From the NCBI RefSeq assembly GCF_000179235.2, contig NZ_CP039373.1, positions 711,859-775,858 of the forward strand: a stretch of DNA of 64,000 bases. Direction: 5' to 3'. The position numbers were made by a program, and so were the translations under genes. Shown here one piece after another: positions 19,832 through 29,016 of the stretch. The notes under the pieces are model-generated. The model worked only from the letters and a program-made list of their open reading frames with translations, did no database searches and was not told the origin of the DNA. The first letter of the stretch is position 1. Every line of letters begins with the position of its first letter. The stretch is from Synechococcus sp. CB0101. Its GTDB lineage: Bacteria > Cyanobacteriota > Cyanobacteriia > PCC-6307 > Cyanobiaceae.

Positions 19832-21363
19832 TGAGCCGCAACACCTCCACCACCTGGGAGCGGCTGCGCGCCCATCTGCACACCACGCAGCTGATCGGCG
19901 GCATCCACAGCAGCCTCTACTTCGATCAGAACACGGTGATGCCAGCAGCTGCCGCGGGCTGGCGCGGTGAACAGCTGGCCCTGCTGGCGCAACAGCTGCA
20001 TGAACGGCAGACCAGCGCGGCCTACCAAGACTTGCTGGCCAGCGCCGAGCAGGAGCTGACGCCTGAAGCGCCCGCCGAACAACGCCACAACCTGCGCTTG
20101 CTGCAACGGGAGCTTGCACGCCAAAGCCGGCTCGACCCTGCACTGGTCGGTGCGATCGCCCAGGCCCAGGCGGAGGGATACAGCCGTTGGCAGGAAGCCA
20201 AGCGCAGCAACGATTTCGCGTTGTTTGCCCCGGCGCTGCAGCAGTTGATCGCGCTGCGACTGGAGCAAGCCGAGCAGCTGGCCCCCGTGGAAGCGCAGGC
20301 CGATGGAACGCCGCGCAGTGCCTGGGAAATCCTGGCCCAACCCTTCGAGCCCGACATCAGCAAAGAGCAATTGGCGGCCTTGCTGGTGCCCCTGCGAGAT
20401 CTGCTGCCGCCGTTGCTGGAGCGGGCCCGCAGCTTGCCATCAGCCAGCAACGAAGCCTGGGATCTGAGCGAAGCCGAACAAGACAGCCTCTGCGCCGAGT
20501 TGCTCCAGGGCTGGGGCTACAACGCGGAGCGCTGCCACCGGGCCCGCTCCCCGCATCCGTTTTCCTGCACCCTCGGCCCCGACGACTTCCGCATCACCAC
20601 CCGCGTGGTGGAGGGGCAACCGTTTTCCGCTTTTCTGGCGACGGCCCATGAGTGGGGCCACAGCCTGTATGAACAGGGCCTACCCCGCAGCGGCGAGCAC
20701 TGGTTCCCCTGGCCCCTCGGGGAAGCCACCTCCATGGCCGTGCATGAAAGCCAGAGCCTCTTCTACGAAAACCGACTCGGCCGCAGCCAGGCCCTGGCGC
20801 GGCGCTGGCACCCGCGCTTCAAGGCAGCGCTGGGCCGCGATGTGTGGGGTAGCCCACAGGCCTTCTGGCGGGACCTCAATCCAATCCGGGCCGGGCTGAC
20901 GCGGGTGGAGGCTGATGAGGTGAGCTATGGCTTGCACGTGCTGCTGCGCTACGAGCTCGAGCTGGCCCTGGTGGAGGGCGGCATGCCCGTGGCTGAGCTC
21001 CCGCAGGCCTGGAACCGAGGTATGCAGGACCTTCTCGGGGTCACGCCCGCCAACGACGCCGAAGGCTGTCTCCAAGACGTGCACTGGAGCGAGGGCCTGT
21101 TCGGCTACTTCCCCTCCTATGCCCTGGGCCATCTGATCAGCGCCCAGCTCAGCGAGACCCTGGAGCAGGAACTGGGGCCGATCGAAGCGCTCCTGGAGGC
21201 CGGCCGTGATGGCGATCTTGGCCAATGGCTGCAGCAGCGGGTCTACCCGCTGGGCCGAAGCGTGAACGCCGCTGAGCTGGTGGAACAGGTGAGCGGTCAC
21301 CCTTTGAGCCCTGAGCCCTTTGAGCGCTACCTGCGCCAGAAGCTGGAGCGGCTGGCGCGCTGA
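19831..21363 (+). CDS. Carboxypeptidase Taq (M32 metallopeptidase)
   Basis: This 510-residue M32-family zinc carboxypeptidase removes C-terminal residues from peptides in the cytoplasm. The zinc motif HEWGH is at His273-Glu274-His277, and the third ligand Glu is in the MAVHESQSLFYEN block about 26 residues later. Other family marks are a DQNTVMP segment near the N-terminus and RxVEADEVSYGLHVLLRYE near 350-375. The ATG at 19831 overlaps the stop of the OsmC gene and gives the family N-terminus. Length is normal for M32. Confidence 0.95.
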   Translation: MSRNTSTTWERLRAHLHTTQLIGGIHSSLYFDQNTVMPAAAAGWRGEQLALLAQQLHERQTSAAYQDLLASAEQELTPEAPAEQRHNLRLLQRELARQSRLDPALVGAIAQAQAEGYSRWQEAKRSNDFALFAPALQQLIALRLEQAEQLAPVEAQADGTPRSAWEILAQPFEPDISKEQLAALLVPLRDLLPPLLERARSLPSASNEAWDLSEAEQDSLCAELLQGWGYNAERCHRARSPHPFSCTLGPDDFRITTRVVEGQPFSAFLATAHEWGHSLYEQGLPRSGEHWFPWPLGEATSMAVHESQSLFYENRLGRSQALARRWHPRFKAALGRDVWGSPQAFWRDLNPIRAGLTRVEADEVSYGLHVLLRYELELALVEGGMPVAELPQAWNRGMQDLLGVTPANDAEGCLQDVHWSEGLFGYFPSYALGHLISAQLSETLEQELGPIEALLEAGRDGDLGQWLQQRVYPLGRSVNAAELVEQVSGHPLSPEPFERYLRQKLERLAR

Positions 21364-21407
21364 GCGCCATCCGTAGGATGCCGCCCACATCCCTTGCCGC
21401 TGCCCTG

Positions 21408-21995
21408 ATGGCGAACATCGACCACGCCCCGAGCCGCACGATGCTCAACCTGCTGCACGTGCTGCCGGCCTTCGCCGATGAAGCCGAGCTGCGCCTCAAC
21501 ACGATCGTGGAGCTCAACAGCAACACGATCAATAAGTACGAGCTGATCACCGAAACCGGTCACCTCAAGCTCGATCGCGTGGGCTACTCCTCGCTGGCCT
21601 ACCCGTTTGCCTACGGCTGCATTCCCCGCACCTGGGACGAAGACGGCGACCCCCTCGACATCGAGATCGTGGGTGTGACCGAGCCCCTGGTGCCCGGCTC
21701 CCTGGTGGAAGCCCGCATCATCGGCATCATGAAATTCGACGACGGCGGCGAAGTCGACGACAAGGTGATCGCCGTGATCGCCGATGACAAGCGCATGGAT
21801 CACATCACCAGCTACACCCAGCTGGGTGACCATTGGCTGAAGGAAACCCAGTACTACTGGGAGCACTACAAGGATCTGAAGAAGCCTGGCACCTGCCGCG
21901 TGAACGGCTTCTTCGATTCCGCCGAAGCCGTGAAGATCATCAAGGAGTGCGAGGCCCGCTACATGGAAGTCATCGCCCCCAAGCTGGTCAACTGA
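21408..21995 (+). CDS. ppa: Inorganic pyrophosphatase, family I, intact copy
   Basis: This 195-residue soluble pyrophosphatase splits PPi to two phosphates and so pulls biosynthetic reactions forward. All key positions are seen: NKYEL, LDRVGYSSLAYPFAYG, the signature EDGDPLDIEI with all three Asp, FDDGGEVDDKVI, and EHYKDLKKPG. It is somewhat longer and divergent from the second copy at 43366-43881. The ATG at 21408 is chosen because the extension to 21378 does not resemble the family. The last 37 bases are antisense to the ClC gene end. Confidence 0.93.
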   Translation: MANIDHAPSRTMLNLLHVLPAFADEAELRLNTIVELNSNTINKYELITETGHLKLDRVGYSSLAYPFAYGCIPRTWDEDGDPLDIEIVGVTEPLVPGSLVEARIIGIMKFDDGGEVDDKVIAVIADDKRMDHITSYTQLGDHWLKETQYYWEHYKDLKKPGTCRVNGFFDSAEAVKIIKECEARYMEVIAPKLVN

Positions 21996-23959
21996 GCGCT
22001 GGAGCGCGCCAGGGCGCGGGCCATGCCATCACGGCTGGCCAGCCCCTGGAGCGCTGATAACGGCAGGCCCGTGCTTGGAATACCAACCGGTAACTTCGGC
22101 AGGGCCTGATCATCGAGTGCAAACACCGGCACCTGCCGCAGGCCATTGGGCTGGAGTTGATCCTCCAGCTGGCAGAGATTGGCCTCCGCACACAGCCACA
22201 ACAAATCGGAACGGCGGCAATCGCGCAGCGGTTGATGGCTGAGCCCCGCTGAGATCGGCCGCTGCAGATCCTCGAGGGTGACGAGCGCCATCACCCAGCC
22301 GCCCTCTTCCACCACCAGGCAGTGGCCGTGGGCATCGAGCAGCTGCTCCAAGGCCGCCGCCGCTGAGGTGGATCCATCCAGCACCAGCGGCGACTCAGGC
22401 TCAAGAGCGTCCACCACAGCGATGGAGGCCAGGCGGGCTCGCCGCTGCTCCTCCGGTAGATCGGGGCCGAGCAAGCCTGGATCGGCCATGCCCTTCCAGC
22501 GCTCCACCAGCAGCGCACTCAAACCAGCGGCTGCCATCAACGGCAGCACGATGCGGATGTCGTGGGTGAGCTCAAACAGCAGCAACAGGGCTGTGAGCGG
22601 GGCGCGAGCGCTGCCCGCCAACACCGCAGCCATGCCCACCATGGCGTAGGCAGGTGGTTCGGCCACCGCCAGCTGCAACCCGCCCTCGCCGAGCAGCTGG
22701 CCATAGACATTGCCGAGCACCGCACCGAGAAACAGCGAGGGCGCAAAGCCGCCGCCCACAAAACCCGAGGCACTGCTGAGGCCTGTGGCGAGCAACTTCA
22801 CCACCAGCAAGCCGAGCAGGCTCAGCAAAGCGATGCCACCATCGCGGCCCAGAAGGGCCCCGATCGTGTCGTAGCCCACCCCCAGAACCTGGGGAAAGCC
22901 AAGGGCCAGCAGACCGACGGCCAGCCCTCCCAGACCGGTGACCACCCAGGCCGGCAGCCGCTGCAGCTGGCGTTGCACCCGCTCGCTGCGGCCAGCCGAG
23001 AGCAAATTGAGCAGCGCCAGCGACATGCCGCTGGCGAGCAGCCCCAAGCCGAGATACAGGGGCAGCTCGAGCGGTGAGCGCACCTCATAGGCCGGGAGCC
23101 GGAAGATCGGCTCATCCCCCAGCGAGAGCTGGGTGACCAGCGACGACGCCACAGCAGCCACCAACACCGCCCGCACGCTGGGGCGACCGGGGATGGTGCT
23201 GTAGCTCCCTTCAAAGGCAAAAAACAAGCCGGCGATCGGCGCCTTGAAGCCCGCCGCCAAACCTGCAGCGACACCGGCTGCCACCAGAGCTTTCTGCGAG
23301 TCCGGCGACAGGCCGCCCTTGCCAGCCACCCACAGGCCAATGTTGCCGCCGCTCTCCACACTTGGACCTTCCGGGCCCAGGGAGGCACCACTGCCCAGGC
23401 TGAGGGAGGCGGCCAGCAATCGCACAAACGGCGGCTTTGGCGCCGCCTGCACACTCCCATCGGCCATGGCCATCAGACTCGGCAGGCTGGGGCCTAGATC
23501 ACGGGTCCATTGGCGCAACGCTCCAACGGCCACGCCACCGAGCAGCGGCACCAACACCACCGGCCAGGCGGACAGCCACAGGGGCAGGGGATCGCCTGGC
23601 AGGGGAATGGGATCGGGTGGCGGCGGAGGCGGCGGCAAGAAGGCCAGACCGCCCAAACCGATCTGCAACAACGCCCCCAAAGGGGTGCCGGGAGCGGCCG
23701 TCGGCTCCGGCAACGGGGGCGGTTCGGGGGGCGCGGCTCGGAACAGGCCGATCAGCCCCTCCACCACCGGGCCATAGAGAAAGTTGTTGATGAAGCCCAG
23801 CAGGAAGTGGAAGCCCACCACCGCCAAACCGGTCAGCCCGCCAACCAGAGCAGCCCAGGCCAGCAAACTCCACTGAAAGGGAAGCGAGCGGGCTTCAACC
23901 GAGCCACTCGCGACCGAATCGGTGGGGCGTGTATCAGGCCTCAGGCCGGACCGTGGCAA
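21959..23959 (-). CDS. ClC-family chloride channel/transporter with CBS domains
   Basis: This protein of about 666 residues has the ClC signature motifs [16 protein letters not shown] (with the gating Glu in GPEGP), a [15 protein letters not shown] block and many helices across residues 25-490. Two CBS-like modules follow from about 525, including [20 protein letters not shown]. It moves chloride or exchanges it for protons; which one is not decided by what I can see. A long Pro-rich loop lies near residues 75-125 ([16 protein letters not shown]). The start is uncertain. A TTG at 23959 is preferred because GGAGGA lies five bases before it; it overlaps hemC by 26 bases. Confidence 0.88.
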   Translation of the reverse strand: MPRSGLRPDTRPTDSVASGSVEARSLPFQWSLLAWAALVGGLTGLAVVGFHFLLGFINNFLYGPVVEGLIGLFRAAPPEPPPLPEPTAAPGTPLGALLQIGLGGLAFLPPPPPPPDPIPLPGDPLPLWLSAWPVVLVPLLGGVAVGALRQWTRDLGPSLPSLMAMADGSVQAAPKPPFVRLLAASLSLGSGASLGPEGPSVESGGNIGLWVAGKGGLSPDSQKALVAAGVAAGLAAGFKAPIAGLFFAFEGSYSTIPGRPSVRAVLVAAVASSLVTQLSLGDEPIFRLPAYEVRSPLELPLYLGLGLLASGMSLALLNLLSAGRSERVQRQLQRLPAWVVTGLGGLAVGLLALGFPQVLGVGYDTIGALLGRDGGIALLSLLGLLVVKLLATGLSSASGFVGGGFAPSLFLGAVLGNVYGQLLGEGGLQLAVAEPPAYAMVGMAAVLAGSARAPLTALLLLFELTHDIRIVLPLMAAAGLSALLVERWKGMADPGLLGPDLPEEQRRARLASIAVVDALEPESPLVLDGSTSAAAALEQLLDAHGHCLVVEEGGWVMALVTLEDLQRPISAGLSHQPLRDCRRSDLLWLCAEANLCQLEDQLQPNGLRQVPVFALDDQALPKLPVGIPSTGLPLSALQGLASRDGMARALARSSAQLTSLGAMTSM

Positions 23960-24887
23960 AGATCTCCTCCAGGATCTCGCCGGCGCCCTGGGCCCGCAAG
24001 GCGTGCGCCAGAGCGATGCCGATGGCTTCGGGATCCTTTTGATCACCGCGGGCCTCATCACGGATCAGGCGCTGACCATCGAGGCTGGCCACCATGCCGG
24101 TGAGCACCAGCTCGTCGCCCTCGAAGCGGGTGTTCACACCGATGGGCACCTGGCAGCCTCCCTCGAGCTCCCGCAGGAAGGCACGCTCCGCCAGGCAACG
24201 GCGGGCCGTGGGCAGGTGCTCAAGCACTTTGATCTGCTCCAGCACCGCCGTATCACCCTCGCGGCACTCGATGCCAAGGGCACCCTGACCAACGGCATGC
24301 AGGGAGATGGAGGGATCGATCAGCTCATGGATGCGGTCGCCCAGACCGAGACGACCCAGACCAGCAGCGGCCAGGATCAAGCAATCGAACTCCCCGGAAT
24401 CCAGCTTCTCGAGGCGGGTGATCACGTTGCCGCGCACGTCCTTGAAGGTGAGGTGCGGGAAGTGGTGGCGCAGCTGGGCCAAACGGCGCAGGGAGCTGGT
24501 GCCCACCACCGAGCCTTCCGGCAGGGTCGCCAGGGTCTTGTCCTTGTGCTTCTCGTGCACCACCAGGGCATCGGCGGGGTCTTCCCGCTCGGTGATGCAG
24601 CCGAGCATCAGACCCTCCGGCAGGTTGGTGGGCAGATCCTTGAGGCTGTGGACGGCGATATCGGCGCGGTCCACCAGCATCTGAGCCTCGAGCTCCTTGG
24701 TGAACAGGCCCTTGTCACCGATCTTGGCGAGGGCCACATCCAGGATCTTGTCGCCCTGGGTGGCCATCGCCTCGATGGTGATCTCCAGGCCCTCGTGGGC
24801 CTTGGCCAGTTCATCGCGCACCCAGTGGGTCTGCACCATGGCCAGCTGGCTGCGGCGGGAGGCAATGCGCAGTTGGGAAGCGGCCAT
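23934..24887 (-). CDS. hemC: Porphobilinogen deaminase (hydroxymethylbilane synthase)
   Basis: HemC joins four porphobilinogens into hydroxymethylbilane, two steps before HemE. The 317-residue protein has the family N-terminus [14 protein letters not shown], the substrate-binding Arg block [11 protein letters not shown], and [10 protein letters not shown] with Cys245, the attachment site of the dipyrromethane cofactor. Length is normal. Its end overlaps the likely TTG start of the ClC gene. A 108-base gap separates it from the DUF1824 gene upstream of nothing else on that strand. Confidence 0.97.
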   Translation of the reverse strand: MAASQLRIASRRSQLAMVQTHWVRDELAKAHEGLEITIEAMATQGDKILDVALAKIGDKGLFTKELEAQMLVDRADIAVHSLKDLPTNLPEGLMLGCITEREDPADALVVHEKHKDKTLATLPEGSVVGTSSLRRLAQLRHHFPHLTFKDVRGNVITRLEKLDSGEFDCLILAAAGLGRLGLGDRIHELIDPSISLHAVGQGALGIECREGDTAVLEQIKVLEHLPTARRCLAERAFLRELEGGCQVPIGVNTRFEGDELVLTGMVASLDGQRLIRDEARGDQKDPEAIGIALAHALRAQGAGEILEEIFATVRPEA

Positions 24888-24995
24888 CGGAAGCAGAAGG
24901 AGGCAGCGCTAGGCCGCCGACGTACAGCCGGCAAGCCTAAAGATCGGTGTGCCTGGGCTGGTTGAGAACGGCCAAGTCGTGATCAGTCGTCGCGT

Positions 24996-25403
24996 TCAGG
25001 CGGCGAAGAGATCCAACGGCAGGGGGCCCCAGGTGTCTTCCGCCTCGGGATCCACAGGGCTGTGCCCCGTGATCAGCACGCCTTGTCCCAGTCCGGTTTC
25101 GCGGCGCACCAGAAAACGGCCATTGTTCTGATTGGCTTTGAGGAACACCGGGCCCTCGATGCTGGCCAGGGCTTCACCAGCCGGATCAAGCTCATGAGCC
25201 GACCAGCCCAGGGCCGCCTCCAGAGCACGAAGTGCTTGAACAGCTGCGTCGGCCGACGGTGCCATCACGCCCACGGTGAACCACTCACAGCGCTGCAGCC
25301 GCGGCAGCAAGGCCGCGCGCAGGCCTAGTGCCGCAGCCGTATCCAACTGGGGGGCCGTGCGCAAACCACGCAGGCTGTCGAGGGAAACCGAGGCGTCAGC
25401 CAT
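24996..25403 (-). CDS. DUF1824 protein (cyanobacterial)
   Basis: This 135-residue protein matches my memory of DUF1824, a small family restricted to cyanobacteria and some plastids. Features are WFTVGVMAPSADAAVQALRALE near 40-61, VFLKANQNNGRF near 85-97, and a GVLITGHSP block near 108-116 followed by an acidic end. The ATG at 25403 overlaps the PAP2 stop by eight bases, so it is at the end of the leftward glycosyl-transfer run. No function is known. Confidence 0.82.
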   Translation of the reverse strand: MADASVSLDSLRGLRTAPQLDTAAALGLRAALLPRLQRCEWFTVGVMAPSADAAVQALRALEAALGWSAHELDPAGEALASIEGPVFLKANQNNGRFLVRRETGLGQGVLITGHSPVDPEAEDTWGPLPLDLFAA

Positions 25404-26082
25404 GGGGAGGTTGGGGCGAGGCAGGGCGGCAACGCTGCTCCCAGACGGTGAAGCCGGCCAGGCAGAAGCTGAGCCACACATACCCCACAGCGGCGCCAGC
25501 AGCGATATCGCTCAGCCAATGGGCACGGCAATACAGCGTGCTGAGCCACACCAAGGCCACCCAGCCGCTGGAGAACAGAAACAAAGGACGGCGCAACCGG
25601 GGGTAATGGGCTGAGAGCAGGCAGCAGGTGAGGAAATAGAACACCACCGATCCCGCGGCATGGCCGCTGGGAAAGCTGCGGCCGCTGATGTCCTCCAACA
25701 AACGTCCACTGGGCCGGCGCCGATCAAACAGCGGCTTGAGCCAGCGATCCACGATCAGCAAAATGCCGCTGGTGCCCACCACCAAACAGATCAGCTCGGC
25801 CCAGAAGCGTTTCAGCGCCAGAAAGATCAGCACCGCGAGCACCAGCACGGCGGTGAGGTGCACACCGCTCATCTGATACACCCGCAGCAGCAGTTCCCCG
25901 ATCGGCTCAGGGATCAACCGATGCACCCCATCCAGCAGCTGCTCATCGAGGTGAGGATGGCGAAGCGCCCCCAACTGAGGGCCGACCCACCCGAGCACCA
26001 GGGCCGTCACGACGGCAAAACCCAGCCGCCAGGGCCCAAGGGCTGCAAGCCAGTCGCGCAAGAGACGAAGCCAGGCCCTCAT
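25396..26082 (-). CDS. PAP2-family membrane phosphatase
   Basis: This 228-residue integral membrane phosphatase of the PAP2 superfamily has about five helices. All three signature blocks are present: KPLFDRRRPSGR (KxxxxxxRP), FPSGHAAGS (PSGH) and WLSTLYCRAHWLSD (the R and H of SRxxxxxHxxxD, here CRAHWLSD). It may remove phosphate from phosphatidate or undecaprenyl pyrophosphate. Because it lies between DUF1824 and two lipid-linked sugar enzymes, recycling of polyprenyl phosphate is a reasonable inference. It starts at the stop of the GT39 gene (one base overlap). Confidence 0.92.
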   Translation of the reverse strand: MRAWLRLLRDWLAALGPWRLGFAVVTALVLGWVGPQLGALRHPHLDEQLLDGVHRLIPEPIGELLLRVYQMSGVHLTAVLVLAVLIFLALKRFWAELICLVVGTSGILLIVDRWLKPLFDRRRPSGRLLEDISGRSFPSGHAAGSVVFYFLTCCLLSAHYPRLRRPLFLFSSGWVALVWLSTLYCRAHWLSDIAAGAAVGYVWLSFCLAGFTVWEQRCRPASPQPPHG

Positions 26083-27836
26083 CAGCTGGGCTCCAGTTGC
26101 TGCAGCCGCTCCACCGGCAGGCGCATCAGCCGATGGGCATCCTGGCGGCCCAAGGGTGTGCCATCACCAGGGCCAATGCCGAACTCCAGCAATTCCGCAT
26201 CGCTCCCCAGCAACAGCACGCTGGTCGGTGGAGTGGAGCGTGCCGCTTGGCCGAGGCTGCGGGCTGCCTTCCGGGGAGAGTTCACAAACAGCACGGGCCG
26301 GCCGCTGTAAAACACCACGCTGTAGCGCTTGTAGCCCACCACCATCAGCGGCTCGCCCGGCTGCCCCTGCTCCGCCGCCAAGCGGGCAAGCGTGCGAATC
26401 GGGAGTTGCCGTTCACGGTCGATCAGGGGCACCAGAACGGGGATCACCAGAGCCAGCGCCGCCGCCAACCCGGCCGCATTGGGCAACCACACCCATTCCT
26501 GTCTGGCCCGGCAGAGCAGCAGCGCCATGGCGCCAGCTGCCAGCAGCAAAGGAATCCCCAACAACCAAGGCAAACCGGAAGCCCGCAGGGCATCAGCAAA
26601 AGCTGGATAGGAGGGATCCGTTTCCAGCCAGCGAGGAGCGAGCACCGCTGCCACACCCATCAAGGCGAGCAGGCTTGCATTGCCCCAACCAGTGATCCGA
26701 AGACCAGCCCCCAACGCTGGGGAGGACGGCTGCAATGGCACAAACAGCAGGGTGACCAGCAGGCTCCCACCGGGCAATGCGGGCAGGATGTAACCCGGCA
26801 GCTTGGTGGCAGCAGCTGAGAAAAAGGCCACCATCAACACCAGCCAAAGCAGAGCCAACAGGGGGAGGTCTTCACCTTCCGGTGTGCGGCGCCAAACCTG
26901 CAACCGCCAAAACCGCAATCGCGCTGCTGCCACCGGCAGATACAACGACCAGGGGAGCAAGAGCAGCACCACCCAGGGCAGGTAGAACCAAGGCGGGCCT
27001 GGGTGGTCGTAAATCACCGAGGTGAAGCGTTCCAGGTTGCTGAAACCCAGAAAGCGCCCGAGAAATTCACTGCCATTGGCAGCCGTAGCCAGGCCGTACC
27101 AGGGGGCGGCTACGCCAAGAAAGAGAGCCACCAGAGCGAGCCAAGGTGTGCGGCGGAGCTCCTGGAGCAGCGTGCCCTTCAGAGCCCAGAACGCCAGCAT
27201 CACCAGCCCTGGCAACAGCAGGCCCACAGGGCCTTTGGCCAACACCGCAATGCCGCAGAACACAGCCAGGGCCACAAAACCCAGCGGGCGCTGCCAAGGC
27301 CGTTGAGCTGGAGCGGTATGCGCCAGCACGAAGCCGAGCAGGGCGAGGCTGATCCCGCTGGCCAGAAACATGTCGGTCACCGACGAACGCCCCCAGCCGA
27401 TCCATCCCGGGCAGAGGGCCAACACGGTGCCGCCCAGCAGGGCACGGCCCAAGCGCCGGTGGAGGGCCTCGGCGGCCGGAGCAACCAGCAACAACACCGC
27501 AAACACGGCCAACACGGTGGCGCTCGCCGCCAGCGCAGCCGGCAGGCGGGCTGCCCATTCGCTCACGCCAAACAGGCGGAAGCTGAGCCCCACCATCCAG
27601 TAGCCCCACACGGGGTAGTCGAAGAACAGCTCACCGTTCCAACGGGGGGTGATCCAATCCCCGCTCACCAGCATCTGGCGAGGGATTTCGACAAACAATC
27701 CCTCGGTCTTGTCCATCAGGCCAAGCCCACCGAGCTGCTGCCCATACAGGCCAGCGCTTAGGGCCAAGAGAGCGAGCACAGCCAGCAGCAGGCTGCGACG
27801 AGCGTCCTGGTCAAGCCAGGCGTTGAAGCGTTGCAT
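26082..27836 (-). CDS. GT39/ArnT-like membrane glycosyltransferase
   Basis: This 584-residue membrane protein has about twelve hydrophobic helices, and its first loop carries GLMDKTEGLFVEIPRQM, the Asp/Glu pair typical of the PMT_2/ArnT (GT39/GT83) class. These enzymes transfer a sugar from a polyprenyl-phosphate donor to lipid or protein on the outer face of the membrane. A soluble C-terminal domain of about 130 residues (from about 455) follows the helices. It lies 9 bases downstream of a GT2-GtrA gene that could make its donor. Confidence 0.9.
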   Translation of the reverse strand: MQRFNAWLDQDARRSLLLAVLALLALSAGLYGQQLGGLGLMDKTEGLFVEIPRQMLVSGDWITPRWNGELFFDYPVWGYWMVGLSFRLFGVSEWAARLPAALAASATVLAVFAVLLLVAPAAEALHRRLGRALLGGTVLALCPGWIGWGRSSVTDMFLASGISLALLGFVLAHTAPAQRPWQRPLGFVALAVFCGIAVLAKGPVGLLLPGLVMLAFWALKGTLLQELRRTPWLALVALFLGVAAPWYGLATAANGSEFLGRFLGFSNLERFTSVIYDHPGPPWFYLPWVVLLLLPWSLYLPVAAARLRFWRLQVWRRTPEGEDLPLLALLWLVLMVAFFSAAATKLPGYILPALPGGSLLVTLLFVPLQPSSPALGAGLRITGWGNASLLALMGVAAVLAPRWLETDPSYPAFADALRASGLPWLLGIPLLLAAGAMALLLCRARQEWVWLPNAAGLAAALALVIPVLVPLIDRERQLPIRTLARLAAEQGQPGEPLMVVGYKRYSVVFYSGRPVLFVNSPRKAARSLGQAARSTPPTSVLLLGSDAELLEFGIGPGDGTPLGRQDAHRLMRLPVERLQQLEPS

Positions 27837-27845
27837 GCCGAAAAA

Positions 27846-28940
27846 TTAGGGCGTGTTCCACACGAAACGGCTACTGGCGGCGTAGTTCCACACGAACACC
27901 ACCAGGATTCCCGCCAGCTGCGCCCAGAGGGTGTCGCGGGCCACCAGGCTGTAGAAGGCCGAGGCCAAGCCCACGTTGGCCAACACCGGCAGCGAGGCCA
28001 CCAGCAGAAACTTCAGCAGCCCGCGCAGCAATGCCAAACCCTTCAGCCGCTGGAAACGGAAGGTGAGGGCGTTGTTGATCAGGTAGTTGGAGCTGGCAGC
28101 TACCACCACCGCAAAGGGCAAGGCTTGCTTAAACCCCAGGCCTGCCGCCATGAACACCTGGGTGGCGAGCAGTTGCACAGCCACACCGCTCACCCCCACC
28201 AAACCAAAGCTGATGGCTCGGCGCGGCAGCAACCGCAAGCTGAGGCTATGGAGGATCGAAATCAGAAAATCCCAGAAAATCGCCAGATCAAGCTTGGAGC
28301 TGCCGTAGCTGCGCGGCTGAAAACTGAGCGGCACCTCGGCAGTCGCCAGAGCCCCGCGACTCACCGCCAGGAGTTCATACAAAAACTTGAAGCCGTTCAC
28401 ATCAACGGCCCGGATCAACGGCAGCAACGGCTCGAGCCGCAGGGCAAAAAAGCCGCTCATGTAATCGCTGAGGTGGGCGTAGCGGCCGGGCAGGCTGAAG
28501 CGAGCACTGGAATTGGCCCAACTAGAGCCGCGCTCGCGCCGGCCACTGAGGCCCAGGATTTCGGCCTCGGGATGGAAACGGCTGCCGATCACCAGATCCA
28601 GCTCGCTCTGCACCAAGGTGTCGATCGCGCGGCTCACGGAAGCCGGCTCATGCTGGCCGTCGCTATCCATCACCAGGGCCACGTCACCGGTGGCATCCAG
28701 CAGCCCTTCTTTGATGGCACTGGCTAGACCTGATCGACCCACGCGCCGGATCAAGCGCAGGCGTGGTTCTCGGTGGGCGAGCTGACGCACCAGCTCGGCG
28801 GTGCCATCGGCGGAATCATCATCCACCACCAGAATTTCGAGGTTGTAGTGCTGCTGCAGCGGCAAGAGCTGCGCCAACAACGGCTCGATGTTGCCCCGCT
28901 CGTTGTAGGTGGGCAGCACGATCGAAACCCTCAGAGCCAT
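27846..28940 (-). CDS. GT2 polyprenyl-phosphate sugar synthase fused to GtrA
   Basis: This protein of 364 residues has two parts. Residues 1-230 are a GT2 domain of the dolichol-phosphate mannose synthase type, with SIVLPTYNERGN, VVDDDSADGT and MDSDGQHEP. Residues 235-364 are a GtrA-like domain of four hydrophobic helices. The fusion adds a sugar to a polyprenyl phosphate and may help flip it. The ATG at 28940 is preferred to a TTG at 28952. It is the first gene of a leftward run continuing with GT39, PAP2 and DUF1824. The rpoD terminator lies just upstream. Confidence 0.93.
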   Translation of the reverse strand: MALRVSIVLPTYNERGNIEPLLAQLLPLQQHYNLEILVVDDDSADGTAELVRQLAHREPRLRLIRRVGRSGLASAIKEGLLDATGDVALVMDSDGQHEPASVSRAIDTLVQSELDLVIGSRFHPEAEILGLSGRRERGSSWANSSARFSLPGRYAHLSDYMSGFFALRLEPLLPLIRAVDVNGFKFLYELLAVSRGALATAEVPLSFQPRSYGSSKLDLAIFWDFLISILHSLSLRLLPRRAISFGLVGVSGVAVQLLATQVFMAAGLGFKQALPFAVVVAASSNYLINNALTFRFQRLKGLALLRGLLKFLLVASLPVLANVGLASAFYSLVARDTLWAQLAGILVVFVWNYAASSRFVWNTP

Positions 28941-28950
28941 GGCGCCGTGC

Positions 28951-28979
28951 AAAAGAAAGCCGGCGGGCCAGCCGCCGGC
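28951..28979 (-). terminator. Intrinsic terminator of the sigma factor gene
   Basis: On the minus strand GCCGGCGG pairs with CCGCCGGC (28960-28967 and 28972-28979, loop of four bases), followed by CTTTCTTTT. It lies about 40 bases past the sigma factor stop and just before the GT2-GtrA start, which separates the two transcripts. Confidence 0.82.
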
Positions 28980-29016
28980 AGAGAAACCGTAGGACGAGCC
29001 CCTGAGGGCCCGAGCT

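Noticed and set aside
27831..28727. A 298-codon rightward open frame
   Set aside because: Antisense to the GT2-GtrA gene, which has clear motifs.
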